The position numbers were made by a program, and so were the translations under genes. The notes beneath the pieces were generated by a model. It did no database searches, was not told the DNA's origin, and saw only the letters and a program-made list of their open reading frames with translations. From Spinacia oleracea (lineage: Eukaryota > Streptophyta > Magnoliopsida > Caryophyllales > Amaranthaceae), in the NCBI RefSeq assembly GCF_020520425.1, contig NC_079491.1, forward strand, positions 30,247,449 to 30,311,448: 64,000 bases of DNA, given 5' to 3'. Of the stretch, positions 41,953-53,495 are shown piece by piece; position 1 is the stretch's first letter; each line of letters begins with the position of its first letter.

Positions 41953-44900
41953 ATGATGGCAACATACTTTCATGGAGGTTCAGAAATCCAAGCAGCAGGA
42001 GGAGATCATAACCTCCAAACACTTTACCTAATGAACCCTAACTTCATATCTGCCTATTCTGAAGCACAAACTCCACCCAACATGCTCTTTCTCAACCCTC
42101 CCAACGCTCTCTCCCAGGGTAACCTCTCTCACGCGCCTCCTTCCCAACAACAGCAGTTCATCGGGATCCCCCTTAGTGCTGCTGGGGGACCCCATCCCTC
42201 GGATGATCATAGCCGTCCATCCCCATCCTCCTCAGGTTCACAACAACTGCAACACCAACACCATCACCATCACCACAATCAGATCCCTGCTGCTTTGCAT
42301 GGTGTATCAGTTTCTAGAGTTCATCCCAATCTCTGGAGCCCAAACCATCCAGGTCCAATCCAATCCACTGCATCTGGGCCAGATATGGCGGAACAGATGG
42401 GCTTCCGCAGACCCATGACGGCCCAGGGTTTGTCCTTGAGCCTCTCTCCTGGTCAGCAGCAGAATCAGAGTCAGGTGACACTGGCTGGAGTGTCCTCCAC
42501 GTCCTTAGCAGCGTCAAGTGGAGTCATATTTGGGTCCAAATACTTGAAAGCGGCCCAAGAGGTACTGGAGGAAGTGGTGAATGTTGGAACTAATAATGGG
42601 AATAATAATGGAGATAATCGCATTGGTGAGTCAAGTGGGGCCCACAAGGAGAAGGCGAAAGCGGTCACGGCAACTACGAGAGAGCAGTCAAGTGTCGGTG
42701 AGGTTGCGAGCCGCGGTGGTAATGGTGGTGGTGAGGGGGAGAGTAGCATTAGTGGGGGTAGTAAGAAGGTAGCTGAGTTATCTACTGCTCAGAGACAAGA
42801 ACTACAGATGAAAAAGGCCAAGTTGATCAACATGCTTGATGAGGTACTATTGCTATTATTGCTACTCCATTTATTTCCACAACATAAATTTAGAGAATTT
42901 TTGTTTCGATTATATTAAATACAGTTAAATCCATTTAATTAATAATACAAAGAATATAATTGTAATTAATTTTACCAACATACGGAGTATAGATTAACCT
43001 AACGGTACGTAGCTACGTACAATAGGATAGGATTACAATTTACAAGGGGATGCTATTTTCTTTCTTTTCCACCTTACGCATTTGACTTGTTTCCCACCAT
43101 GCAATTAAAGGACAATACATCTTTATTAATTACTCCATTTTTTTTTAAAAGACTGTCTGATAAGATGTGATGTCATTCATCTCATATCTAGCTGTCATAC
43201 TATTATATGATATGATAATTAATTAGGAACTACTATTCTAAATGCTGACTAGTATGTAACGCTTCCTTGTGACTAGTGTAATACGGAGTACCAATTATTA
43301 TTTTCCATCATAGTTTGAGATTATACTATTTCGCAATAGAAATTCAGAAATTAAAATATCTTCTCCGGCATTTAAAAAAAAAATAAAAAAATATCAACGA
43401 CACTAGTGCTTGATTTAATATTTGTGGGTTGTCATTTATAGTTTATATTATTATTTGAATATAGGTAGAACAAAGATACAGGCAATACAATAGCCAGATG
43501 CAAGTAGTGGTATCATCGTTTGAGCAAGCAGCAGGAAATGGATCAGCAAAACTGTACACATCCTTGGCTTTAAAGACGATATCTAAGCAATTTAGATGTC
43601 TTAAAGACACGATTATGTCTCAAATAAAAGGCACAAGAAAGAGCTTAGGAGAAGAGGATAGTAATAGTAATGGGGTGAAACTGGAGTCAGGAGCCGGTTC
43701 GAGGTTAAGGTTTGTGGATCACCAGCTACGACAACAACGAGCCTTACAGCAGCTAGGGATGATGCAACAGAATGCTTGGCGTCCTCAACGTGGTTTGCCT
43801 GAACGTGCTGTTTCCGTTCTTCGGGCTTGGCTTTTCGAACACTTCCTTCACCCGTATGCATTACTTGTTACTTTCTCTCTTGCATATAGCATATAGCATA
43901 TAGCATATAGCATATAGCTTCATTCTACTTCAATATGTTTTTGATTTATTTTTTTTACTTACAACGTGATTTGTTTTTGCATGAATAGATACCCTAAGGA
44001 TTCAGATAAACACATGCTTGCTAAACAGACAGGGCTTACAAGAAGCCAGGTACGTACTTACAATTAAAACGCCCTTCATACACTACAAGAAATTGTACTA
44101 TTAACGACCCGTCGCTAAAGGCCAATAATTGTTGAACCCGTCATAAAAGGGGATCGTCGTTAATGGAAAATCCGGTCGTTAATCCGTTGTAAAAGACATT
44201 TTCGATGGTTGTTCTCGTCGTTGTTGGGTTGTTATCCCCGTCGCAAAAGCTCTTTTGTTATTAGGTTGTCATAAAAGATACAAATTCTTGTAGTGATAGT
44301 ACAATTCTTAAGTAGTTGCATTTATTTATTAACTCTTCTATGTACATCGAATGAATACTTGTAATAATAGTCTGCAACACCTCTCGATTCTTCAAACTGA
44401 TAAATTAGGTGTACCCCAAAAGAGGAGATGGAGCCTCTTAATTGTATTTCTTTTAAGTACCTTGTCTATTAAAAAAAATAAAAAGCATGCGACAATGATT
44501 AAACAATTATATATCCCTTAGTTTATTGAATGAATTATGCATGCATGCATATAACGTTGATGATTGATTGATCGAACATCTTGCTATTATGCTATATGCC
44601 TTCTCCAAAAAGTTCCCTTCCTTGCACTTATATAACAAAGTTTGTCAATTCAGCCTAGCTAGCTTTGTTTGGTAACGTTGTGACGGTTATTTTATTTGGT
44701 AGATAGAAGTATATATTTTTGAAAAAAAGGAAATACTAGTACTACGTATTTGTGACAAGGTTATTATTCTAGGTGTCAAATTGGTTTATCAATGCTCGTG
44801 TCCGGCTTTGGAAGCCAATGGTGGAAGAGATGTACTTGGAGGAGGTGAAGACTCAAGAGCAGAAGAGTGGTAATTCAGAGGACAACACAACTAGCGCAAA

Positions 44901-45567
44901 CAAGAACAACAAGTCACCGAAGAATATTAATGACCAGTCCACAACGAAAGAAAGTGTTATGGAGCAACAACAACAACATGAGGCTGACCACACCACCAAT
45001 GATATGATATCCAACTTGTCTGCAATGTCTACAACTTCATCACAAGGGTTTACTCTAATTGGGTCATCATCAGACATGGAGTCACTAATGGCACGAAGCC
45101 CAAAGAAACAAAGAAGCAACTCAGAGATGCAAAACTCTCCAAGTAGCATCCTCTCCATGGACATGGAGCTGAAACCAGTTGATCATCATCATCAGAGACA
45201 TTCTTTCATGATGACTAATCATGAGGATGCAGGCACTGGATTCAACCCTTACCTAGTGAATGACATGACAGGGAGGTTTAACCCAGACCAAATGAATTCA
45301 CACCCATACCATGGGAATGGGGTATCCCTTACATTAGGTCTTCCTCATTGTGAGAACCTTTCACTTGGGAATCACCAGCAGAATTTCATCCCAAATCAGG
45401 GAATCCAATTGGGAAGGCGCCTTGATATTGGATCTGGAGATCACCCAGATTTTTGTGGGATTAGCATGGCTCAACCTTCTCATCCTAATAATGGCTTTCA
45501 AACTATTGATATCCAAACCCGTAAGAGGTTTGCTGCTCATCAACTCTTACATGATTTCGTTGCTTGA
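41953..45567 (+). CDS. BLH1: BEL1-like homeodomain transcription factor
   Basis: A noncoding leader exon ends at 41,382. Coding exons are 41,953-42,843 (exon begins 41,782), 43,465-43,853, 43,989-44,049 and 44,773-45,567, giving 711 residues. The N-terminus has [10 protein letters not shown], typical of the BLH1/StBEL5 group. The SKY box ([17 protein letters not shown]) is at about 194, the BELL domain ([17 protein letters not shown]...) at about 276-350, and a TALE homeodomain with the HPYPKDSDK three-residue loop and [10 protein letters not shown] at about 401-462. The C-terminal SLTLGLPH motif is near 631. The 61-bp exon encodes the loop and second helix, a BELL-family trait. BELL proteins act in the nucleus as heterodimers with KNOX proteins in meristem and organ development. 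His, Gln and Gly/Asn runs flank the domains. Two in-frame ATGs (MMA) open the frame; I chose the first. The exact paralogue name is less sure than the family. Confidence 0.93.
44081..44295. mobile_element. CACTA-type MITE in intron 4 of the BEL1-like gene
   Basis: Ends CACTACAAGAAATTG and AAATTCTTGTAGTG, 3-bp duplication ATA on both sides, 215 bp. Internal CGTCGTTAAT-type motifs. It lies 31 bp downstream of the exon 4 donor. Confidence 0.9.
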
Positions 45568-45989
45568 CCATATATACTTTCAATTCCCATAAACAACAAT
45601 CCAATTAAGCATTATTCTTGATGAACAAGAAAAATTTGTTGAACAAAAGTTGGTAAAAACAAGCTAATTAATTAAGTGGAATTGCTATATAGGTTATACT
45701 TAGGGTTTTATGTATATTATTATTGGTACGTACCAAACTAATAGGATTATTAAGTAGCAAAGTAGGCGTTGTTAATTAATATGTTAATGCATATGCCATT
45801 GGATTAGCTGGATATTGATCATTATATACTTCAGTTTATGTTGTAAGCTAGATACAGAGTACTTAAACTTGTATATATGGCTTGTAATATATAGTTTCGG
45901 TGAAGTTGGATATTCTTAACTTATGTTTCGTGCCATGTATATAATTTCTTGTATTCCTTTTTACAATTTTTGTTTTTTATGGTGCAAAT
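45568..45989 (+). other. 3' untranslated and downstream region of the BEL1-like gene
   Basis: AT-rich, no coding sequence. It likely contains the polyadenylation site, but no single signal stands out. Confidence 0.5.
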
Positions 45990-46298
45990 CACTACAAAAT
46001 TATGCATCAATTTGAGATGGGTTTTGAGACGGATACGATAAACGTCTCAAATTTGAGACGGATTACTAAAATTTCGTCTCTAAATTAAAATTGAGATGGA
46101 ATCGTATATGGAGTTTCAAAATTTTCGTCTCAAATTTGTAACGGATTTGCAAGAATTCCGTCTCGAATTTTTTTGAGACGCCTTCTATAGAGACGCCCTA
46201 CTTTCGTCTCAAATCCGTCTCTAAACATCATTTTGAGACGGATTTGGACCATATAGAGACGAAATTTCTCGTCTCTATAAAACAATTATTTTGTAGTG
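45990..46298. mobile_element. CACTA-type MITE downstream of the BEL1-like gene
   Basis: Ends CACTACAAAATTATG and ATTATTTTGTAGTG, 3-bp duplication AAT, 309 bp. The interior is built from repeated GAGACGGAT/ATCCGTCTC units in both orientations. Confidence 0.88.
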
Positions 46299-46828
46299 AA
46301 TGCGCCATGAGAGAAATATAAGTTACAAATGGGGTGGAGATTCCAATCTAAGATCTATTGTACACATACCCTCAGTCTTAACCACTATGTAAATAAAAAT
46401 GTAAATAGGTATATAACAAATTGAAACCGATTAAAAATTCGAGTCCGGGAACGAAATATTTATTTTGAATAGGCTAAGGCATGAGTAAATTCAATACAAG
46501 AGTCATTTTCATGCAAATAATTCTAGCATATATCAATCTAATTTAGGCGGGTGATCGAGCATGCATTTGAAATTAGAACATTGTATTCTAGAAAGGTGGA
46601 TCACTTCTAATTACTCAAGAATAATAGAAACATAATCCGTTTGTCTAAAGTAATCTTATTAATTAGTCCATATCGGGTTTTTGTAGGTCTTGTATTTAGC
46701 ATGGAAATGGTGGTGAAAACAAGCATAAGCCAACATCACAAAATTTAGAAGTGAAAATTGTACTTGAACGTACAACTTGAAATTAGGAGGCTTAATGCAT
46801 GTTTAAGGTTCCGTTCTATTCGACTTAC
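46299..46828. other. Intergenic, nothing recognised
   Basis: AT-rich sequence without gene or transposon terminus that I can identify. Confidence 0.5.
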
Positions 46829-47130
46829 TCCCTCCGTCCCTTAATACTTGACCTGTTTTCCTTATCGGGTCGTCCCTTAATACTTGACATGTTTCTAAAA
46901 TGGAAATATTTAACAATATTATATTATTTCTCACTCTCCCCTATTAACCCACCTACCCCCTACTCCATACAAAAAATAATAAAAAATTCAACCCATACTC
47001 TACCCTTTTACACATTTCCCACTAACTATATTAAAATAATACCCCACTATCTATTAAACTAATAAGTCAATTCAAGTCCCTTAAATTCTGTGCCGGTCAA
47101 ACCGGGTCGAGTATTAAGGGACGGAGGGAG
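46829..47130. mobile_element. Stowaway-like MITE (CTCCCTCCGTCC family), inverted
   Basis: Ends CTCCCTCCGTCCCTTAATAC and GTATTAAGGGACGGAGGGAG, TA on both sides, 302 bp. Orientation is opposite to the copies at 39,776 and 53,833. Confidence 0.92.
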
Positions 47131-47154
47131 TATTTTTTCTAAAGTTATATGATC

Positions 47155-47345
47155 TTAACTAGACTTATCTAAACTTATTTTATCTGAAATAAACTTATTT
47201 GTGTGTGAAAATGTCTGGAAAGAACTTATTTTTTCTGAACTTATATTATCTGAACTTAACTGAACTTATCTGAACTTAACTGGACTTATCTGAAATTAAC
47301 TGAATTTATCTGAACTTATTTTGTCTTAAATAAGTTAAAATAAGT
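47155..47345. repeat. Degenerate CTGAACTTAT repeat
   Basis: The decamer CTGAACTTA(T/A) and close variants recur at least ten times over 190 bp (for example TTATCTGAACTTAACTGAAC). A short relative occurs near 50,025-50,085. No function apparent. Confidence 0.7.
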
Positions 47346-47399
47346 TGAACCGAACATAGACTAAAAAGAAGGATGAATCAAGCATAGATTAATCCTAAC

Positions 47400-48560
47400 T
47401 TTTATGTGCTCCAAATATTGAAAAGATCTAGTTTAACGAGAGGTTACTCTCATTTATACATCCTTGAACGTTGAATTTGAAAGTTGAACATGAAACTTGA
47501 TGTTCATGACCGAGTTCTAGTTTGAAAATGGATTTTCATATCTTCAAACATCTTTAAACATTTGCAAAATTGTACTTTTAAGTTGGAAAATTGTATGATG
47601 ATTATTGTAAAGAGAGTTTTCAAGAAATCTTGTATACTAATCATGTTTTTAAAAGGGTCTTAAAAAGTTGTAACTTGGAATTGTAAGAAGAGTATGGAAG
47701 ATCATTTGAAGGGAATTTCAAGAGTGAAGTCCCTCTAAAAATTACTCTTTTTTAAGGCATGTTCCTAGTTCATGTGAGTTCGTCTTTGGAACTTGGACAA
47801 ATATGTAAAATTTGAATGCAAAGAAAGGTAGAACCTTAGATTAGATTACAGCCTCGAAAGCTAAGCTAGGTCTTCTAGGTTGTATCTAGTTTGCTTGAGC
47901 TTCAATTGCAAAGACTTGAACTTGAATTTAGAGGATTTTGATAATTGAATTTTGTGTTTGAATAGTTGTATTTTTCTTATGAGGTTGAGAGTGTATTTTG
48001 GCAAAGTTGAGCTACTAAAAGTTTCTCCAGAAACTCCTCCAACTTGCTAAAAATGGGGTATTTATAGGGAAATGAGGGCGGTGCCTCTGCCCAACAAGTT
48101 CGCTTGATGCATGGGCTGCGTCTGAGCTCCTGCTGCGTTGGGCGCTAGCCCTACACGATTTCCGCGAACAAAGACACGCTTTGGGTTTTGTTGGGTGATT
48201 GATGGTTTGCATTAATGACGAGGTACTACTGTCTTTCTTGGGGATATCAAGGCTTAGACAATGGTTAGCATCTTTGAAAGAGACATTTTCAGGGAAATGT
48301 GCGTTTTGGAAACGGGTTTTTGGAACTGTCTGTGTTACTCAGTTTTGTGGGTCGGCTCACGCGATGCTCGATTTTGTGGGTCAGTGCCCAAATTTGAAGG
48401 GCTTTATGTGATTTTGAGTGAAAACATATATGTCTCGGAGTTGAATCGTGGAATCCACTTCGGGATATTGCACTTGGATTTTGAACTTGTACTTGGAATT
48501 GGATTTTGAACCGATGTCCAAGATTTGAACAAAGTTTGGCAACCGAGTTATGTAATGTTT
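47400..48560 (-). other. Possible LTR remnant
   Basis: On the minus strand, CCTATAAATACCCCATTTTT (near 48,045-48,070) looks like a retroelement or gene TATA box. The flanks are rich in CTTGAACTTGAA-type phrases common in plant LTRs. No TG...CA boundaries or primer site were found. Confidence 0.25.
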
Positions 48561-49340
48561 CTAAATAGAAGCACATGTTATTTTTTTGGTTGCCAAGTTA
48601 AAATGTTAGCAACGATTTTTTTTGTTTGTTGCCATTGGAAACCATTTTTCTTACTATTTGTTGTTAGATGTCATCATATTTCTTATTTGTAGCCATGTAG
48701 CAACCAACTATGAAAACATGTATTTGAATTGTTGCAAATAAAAAAAAATTATTTTTAATATTTGTTGCGAGATGTCATCATAGTTTTGATTTGTTTGCAT
48801 TTAGTAAGAAAATATGGCAACGAGTACTTGATATTTTGCCACTAGAAACAAGTCCTTTAACTATTGTTGCTAAAACATGGAATCGGATTTATATTTTTAA
48901 AAGATAAAAAAAAAATAGTTTTAGCAACACATTGTGGAAACAAATGTTCGATTTATTACCATTGAAAATAAGTTGTCTTATTATCTGGTGCTAACATGAC
49001 ATAAGATTTTTAATTTGTTTCCATTAGAAACAAGTTTTAATTAAAATTCGTTGGTAAATTATATGGACATTTCGTTGTGGTAAAAAAGTTTGTTGAATCC
49101 ATTTTAGCAACAACTTATGGCAAGTGGTTTTTGTTTTGTTGTCATTAGAAACAAGTTTATGCTTTATTGTTTGCTGCTATAAAGGCACTAAATCTTAATT
49201 TTATTGTTTGTCAAATCATTGATAAAAAAAAAAATTAAAAAAAATCGAACAGTTTAGGAACACGCAACAACAACGTGCTATACTGGACAATATAATTTAT
49301 TGTCACGGAAAACAAGTGGTCTTACAATTTTGTTAGAATG
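48560..49340. repeat. Divergent array around GCCATTAGAAACAAGT
   Basis: A phrase close to TTGCCATTAGAAACAAGTTT, followed by TTATTGTTTGTTGCTA, recurs at about 48,629, 48,836, 48,957, 49,019, 49,139 and 49,297 with much divergence and uneven spacing. It may be subterminal DNA of an old transposon. Confidence 0.5.
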
Positions 49341-50640
49341 ACATCAAACTTGTTTTTTTACTATTGCAAATTTGTGATTAAATATATTTTTATGCTATTT
49401 ACCTATAAGTAGGAGTTCTTTATTTCATTAAGTTTGACGACTAGCTAGCCTTATTTCCAAGAATTCAAATGTCAACGTGTGTAAATAGTTTTGGTGATTG
49501 TAATATTCTTTTGTGAACATAAAAGTGGATAAAACTAAGGTTAAATAATACTTGTAAGACATTAAATAAAGTCTATAATCGTGTGGAAACATCAATTATA
49601 CATACTTTATAGTTCATACTATGCAACATTACAAAAAATACATGAATAGCGAACATAGTTGTAGGGGGAAAACGATAACAAAGTAGAAAAGCTGGATTTA
49701 GTGTATTAATTTTTTTTTAACGGTAGAGAATTGAATCTAAGAAGTTAAGTAGTATATGTCATTACTTATTGTAATTATCTTGCGATAGTACCAGTTTCTA
49801 CTTTGAGTAGTTAAATTTTAGATTCTTCTCGAGCTTAATATTAGACCAAGTACAAATTGCAACTGAATAAGTTATGATTAATAGGTTATATATATGCATA
49901 AAAGTATATATGCATGTTAATTAGGTCCATTTAAATTATATATGCATGATAATTAGGTCCATTTAAATTCATATACATTAAAAGGTGAATATAACACACC
50001 TTATTAATTATCTTATTTGGACTTATCTGAAATTACTAGAGCTTATCTCAACTTACTTTTCATGAAATAAGTAAAATTCTATAACTATAACTAAAACAGA
50101 CCTTGCTTACATTAAATTTGTACACATGTACGTTAACCGAATACGTAATAACTATAATTTTAGCAATAAAAAAATAAAATTATTTATATTATATTGTGCA
50201 GTACTCCGCATGACTTACCTAGTAAGGTGAACAAAACACTATCTTTATAAACCGTAGTAATTATATGCAAAATATTATGATTCATAGTATTGATGATTTG
50301 ATTTTTTTTTCCATAGTGACCAATCTTTACAAATGAAATTCAAATATTTCAAACATGGAAATATTGGTGAAACTTAGTCTTAAAGATATTTTCAAACGAT
50401 TAATCACTTGAATTTATATGAACTTATTTTAACTTATTTTTAATTATATAATTCGAACTTGGGTAGCCCTTTATAAAATTATTGATTCGACTAGATTCTT
50501 TTTTAATATTAAAACTGATTTTTAATTAGTGCTTGAAACTAATTTTACTTCTTATAAGTTATAATTATTACCATCCTTTTATTGTTGTAATTAAAAAACA
50601 AATTATTTTACCATCCATTTTTAAACAATTTTCAAAGACA
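49341..50640. other. Intergenic AT-rich DNA, nothing recognised
   Basis: No open frame, terminal repeat or RNA gene could be supported. Confidence 0.5.
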
Positions 50641-51512
50641 TAAATTTGTAACTAGTTTTAATTTTGGCGGAATTCCCAAAAAAAATGGCGCCTAAAACTT
50701 AAATTTATTAAAACATAAACTCCCAAAAGAAAGGAATGTAAATAACAACATAGGCATAAAGCCCTAGGAGCGTCTTTATCACCGCCTTTCTCACGCTCGT
50801 TGCCTTCTCTCCCGCTCCTCCTCGCCTTCTCCTTCCTCATCTCGTTCTCTCACGCCATGGAATCATCCGGCACTGGCGCTCATTAGGTACGTAATTCTTC
50901 TCCTTCTTCCTCATCTTCTTTTGTTAATATGTTTTTAAATTTTAAATTTTAGGTTTCAATTGATCGAACAATTGTTTCTTGATTAAATGAGTTAGGAAGA
51001 TGGATATTCTATCTGAATTGATTAAACTTAAATGATTTTGGATAGAAACTTTTAAACGAGTTTAATTTATCTCAATTCTAAATAACTAATTTCCTTGTTT
51101 TTTCCTCGTCATCATCGGGTGGCATCGATACAGAATTCCGACCACTCTTGCTTTCCTAATTGTCTAATTGGGTTTACAGGTATTTATTATTATCCTTAAT
51201 TATTAAAATTGAGTCAGTTATCTTTATTTATTTAAATTAATTCAGTTATTTAGAGTCTTCTTCTGTTTTTATTTTCCAAATGATTTTCTGAATTGAGTGG
51301 TTGAATTACTGCTAATGGATGGGTTAAATAAATGATGAAAATTTTGTAATTGAAAATCATAAAGGCGTTTTGTTGTAGCTTTGTAAGAAATTAATAATTC
51401 CCAGAAATAAGTAGACATAATGGCTCTTGTAATCTTGTGGATTTTTTACTAATCCGATGGGCTTGCTTTCTGATCAACTGTGCTTCAACTTTTGCTCCAC
51501 TTGCATGGTTAG
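50641..51512 (+). promoter_or_regulatory. Orphan promoter and leader-like segment
   Basis: GGCGG and GGCGCC motifs (50,666-50,694) are followed by a CT-rich stretch and ATGGAATCATCCGGCACTGG at 50,857. That frame ends after nine codons at a TAG directly before GTACGT, a good donor. A possible acceptor lies near 51,178. It resembles the 5' end of a housekeeping gene, but no body follows: the gypsy LTR at 51,513 interrupts it and nothing recognisable lies beyond. Confidence 0.35.
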
Positions 51513-53267
51513 TGTGAGGGGGTCGAAAATTCCCTCGTCTGGATGTGGCAAGCATATTAAGTAAATAGGGACTAACTATGGTCGTTAGCCTCTTTTTACT
51601 AGTCTTTTAGGAGTCGCCATTCAATTTTAAAAAACTAACAAAACCCGGTTATCGTGACATGCCTGGTGTGCAAACATGTGTGATTCACGACTATCATAGA
51701 TTCCCTTGTGATCCCTGGTGTGGAGATCCCTCAACGTACATCCAGCGGAGCAGAGATTGAGAGTTCGGGGGACGTTTACTAATACGGGGAGTGCCCATCA
51801 TTAGCCCACGCGGCGCGGTCCTTAGTAGTTCAATTGTGAGGATGATGGGACATGCATTATGCTACATTACTACTCTGGATTTATTTTCATGCACATATAT
51901 TACTAAACATATGTCAAAAGCTGATTTAGGTTGATTTAAGGGGCTTAATAATAAACCGGCTTGTCCAAGTATTATCTGATTTAGGCGTGGGCAGTATAAC
52001 AGATTAAAGTTAGCAAATTTATGTGGCGGGGAAAGCAATAAAAATATAATTCACGTTACAGTAAAGCGTAGGCTTTACTGCGGTTCTCAGGAACACCTAC
52101 TACTTGACTTTGCTAGCTTTCCGTTTGGTTTTTGAACTTTCCGACGACTGATCGACTGATTATGGGGCAGGATTCTTCCAGAGTTTTGAGTATTTTAGGC
52201 TTAAGGATTTGTGTTTAGATTTCAGCAGTACTTCGACAGTATTTGGTGAGCAGGCGGTCGTGTGGGCAGGGTCTTCTTAACAATGTGTTAAAGCGGCAGA
52301 CACACGAATCGGAACTTAGAAAGCTTCGGTCAATACTCAAGCTTAAGGGATTAGGGTTGGAATTGTTGTTATTTTTCAGGTTTCAGAGGCCCTATTTATA
52401 GTAAAATAGGCCAGAATAAGATAAAATTCCGGAATGAGAATTTTCCAACTGAGATTTGCTGAGCGCTAGAAAATGAGCGCTGGAATTTTCTAGCGCTGGA
52501 AATTTGTGTGCCAGATATGTTCTGGTAGCAGCTGGACAATTCTATCTTTTTGCGTGATTGTATAAGAAGCAAACTGCAGCGCTGGAAATTTCCAGCGCTT
52601 AAGGTTTGTGCGCTGGAAAATAGTAGCGCTTGGAATGCCAGCGTTTTCCAGCGCTGGTGTTTTAGTCTACTTTTCCAGCCTTTATTGGTTTTTGCCGAGT
52701 CTTATCACGTTTTCTATCCTTTAGGAACACGAATTGGACTGCAACTCTTAGTCCTTACCTAATGATGAATCGTAAGGCGATTCAAACACTTAGATATTTT
52801 ATCTTACATGGTTACTATTTTAAGCAGCGTTTTAAGCATAGCAGTTACTATAAATAGCAGTTTCTAAAAATGGAAATGTGGTTTACGGGACTAACAGTCA
52901 GTCATGGATCATTCGTCGCATACTTAAGAAAGCTTAGTCAAGTGGTGTTTGATTTCATCATCGAACACATCGTGGATGATTTCTACCAATAATTTGAAGA
53001 TTTGCAAAATACTAACAATGATTGATTAATTAGGTTTAATTCGAGGTTATTAGAGAGTTTGGTTTAGGGATTTAGGTATAGATTGAGTCCAAAATGTTTT
53101 GTTAAATTTTTATGAAAGTCGGGGTTTGATGATTAATGAAGATGTAAATAACGTTTCTGCCATTTTCGTGAGTGCGGACTCACATGATTAAGGTCGGACC
53201 AAATAAACAACCTTGATTAAGTCCGACCCTAAGACACTTTTAGGAAGAGACTTTTTAAGTGTCTACA
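51513..53267 (-). repeat. Ty3/gypsy solo LTR
   Basis: It is 1,755 bp from TGTGAGGGGGTCG to AAGTGTCTACA. It has the same family layout as 2,063-3,513, with a longer and different right third. No primer site or polypurine tract adjoins it, so it is solo. Flanks GTTAG and CTAGG do not give a clean duplication, so the right boundary is less certain. Confidence 0.65.
52450..52660. repeat. Cluster of AGCGCTGGAAA palindromic motifs in the LTR
   Basis: AGCGCT occurs about nine times within 210 bp, mostly as CCAGCGCTGG or AGCGCTGGAAATT. The related LTR has CAGCGCCCGGGCCTGGGCG at the equivalent place (about 3,009), and the internal region has CAGCGCCCAGCGTTGGGCG (about 1,221). Confidence 0.8.
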
Positions 53268-53495
53268 CTAGGTGGACATTAAATTTGAATCACCAAACAA
53301 CAACACAAGTAGACTAACAGAACTAATTACCAAAATTAGGTATTTGTGATTCTTGATCACATGAATCGATTTACCTTACAAGGTCTACAACAATGATTGC
53401 TAGTTTGCTACAGAGTTGAAAATTATGTACAAAAATTCAATCCACCCTTTAACCCAACCTTGCTCCACTAAAAACAAGAAGACATGTATCTTATC
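53268..53495. other. Short intergenic gap
   Basis: Nothing recognised. Confidence 0.5.
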
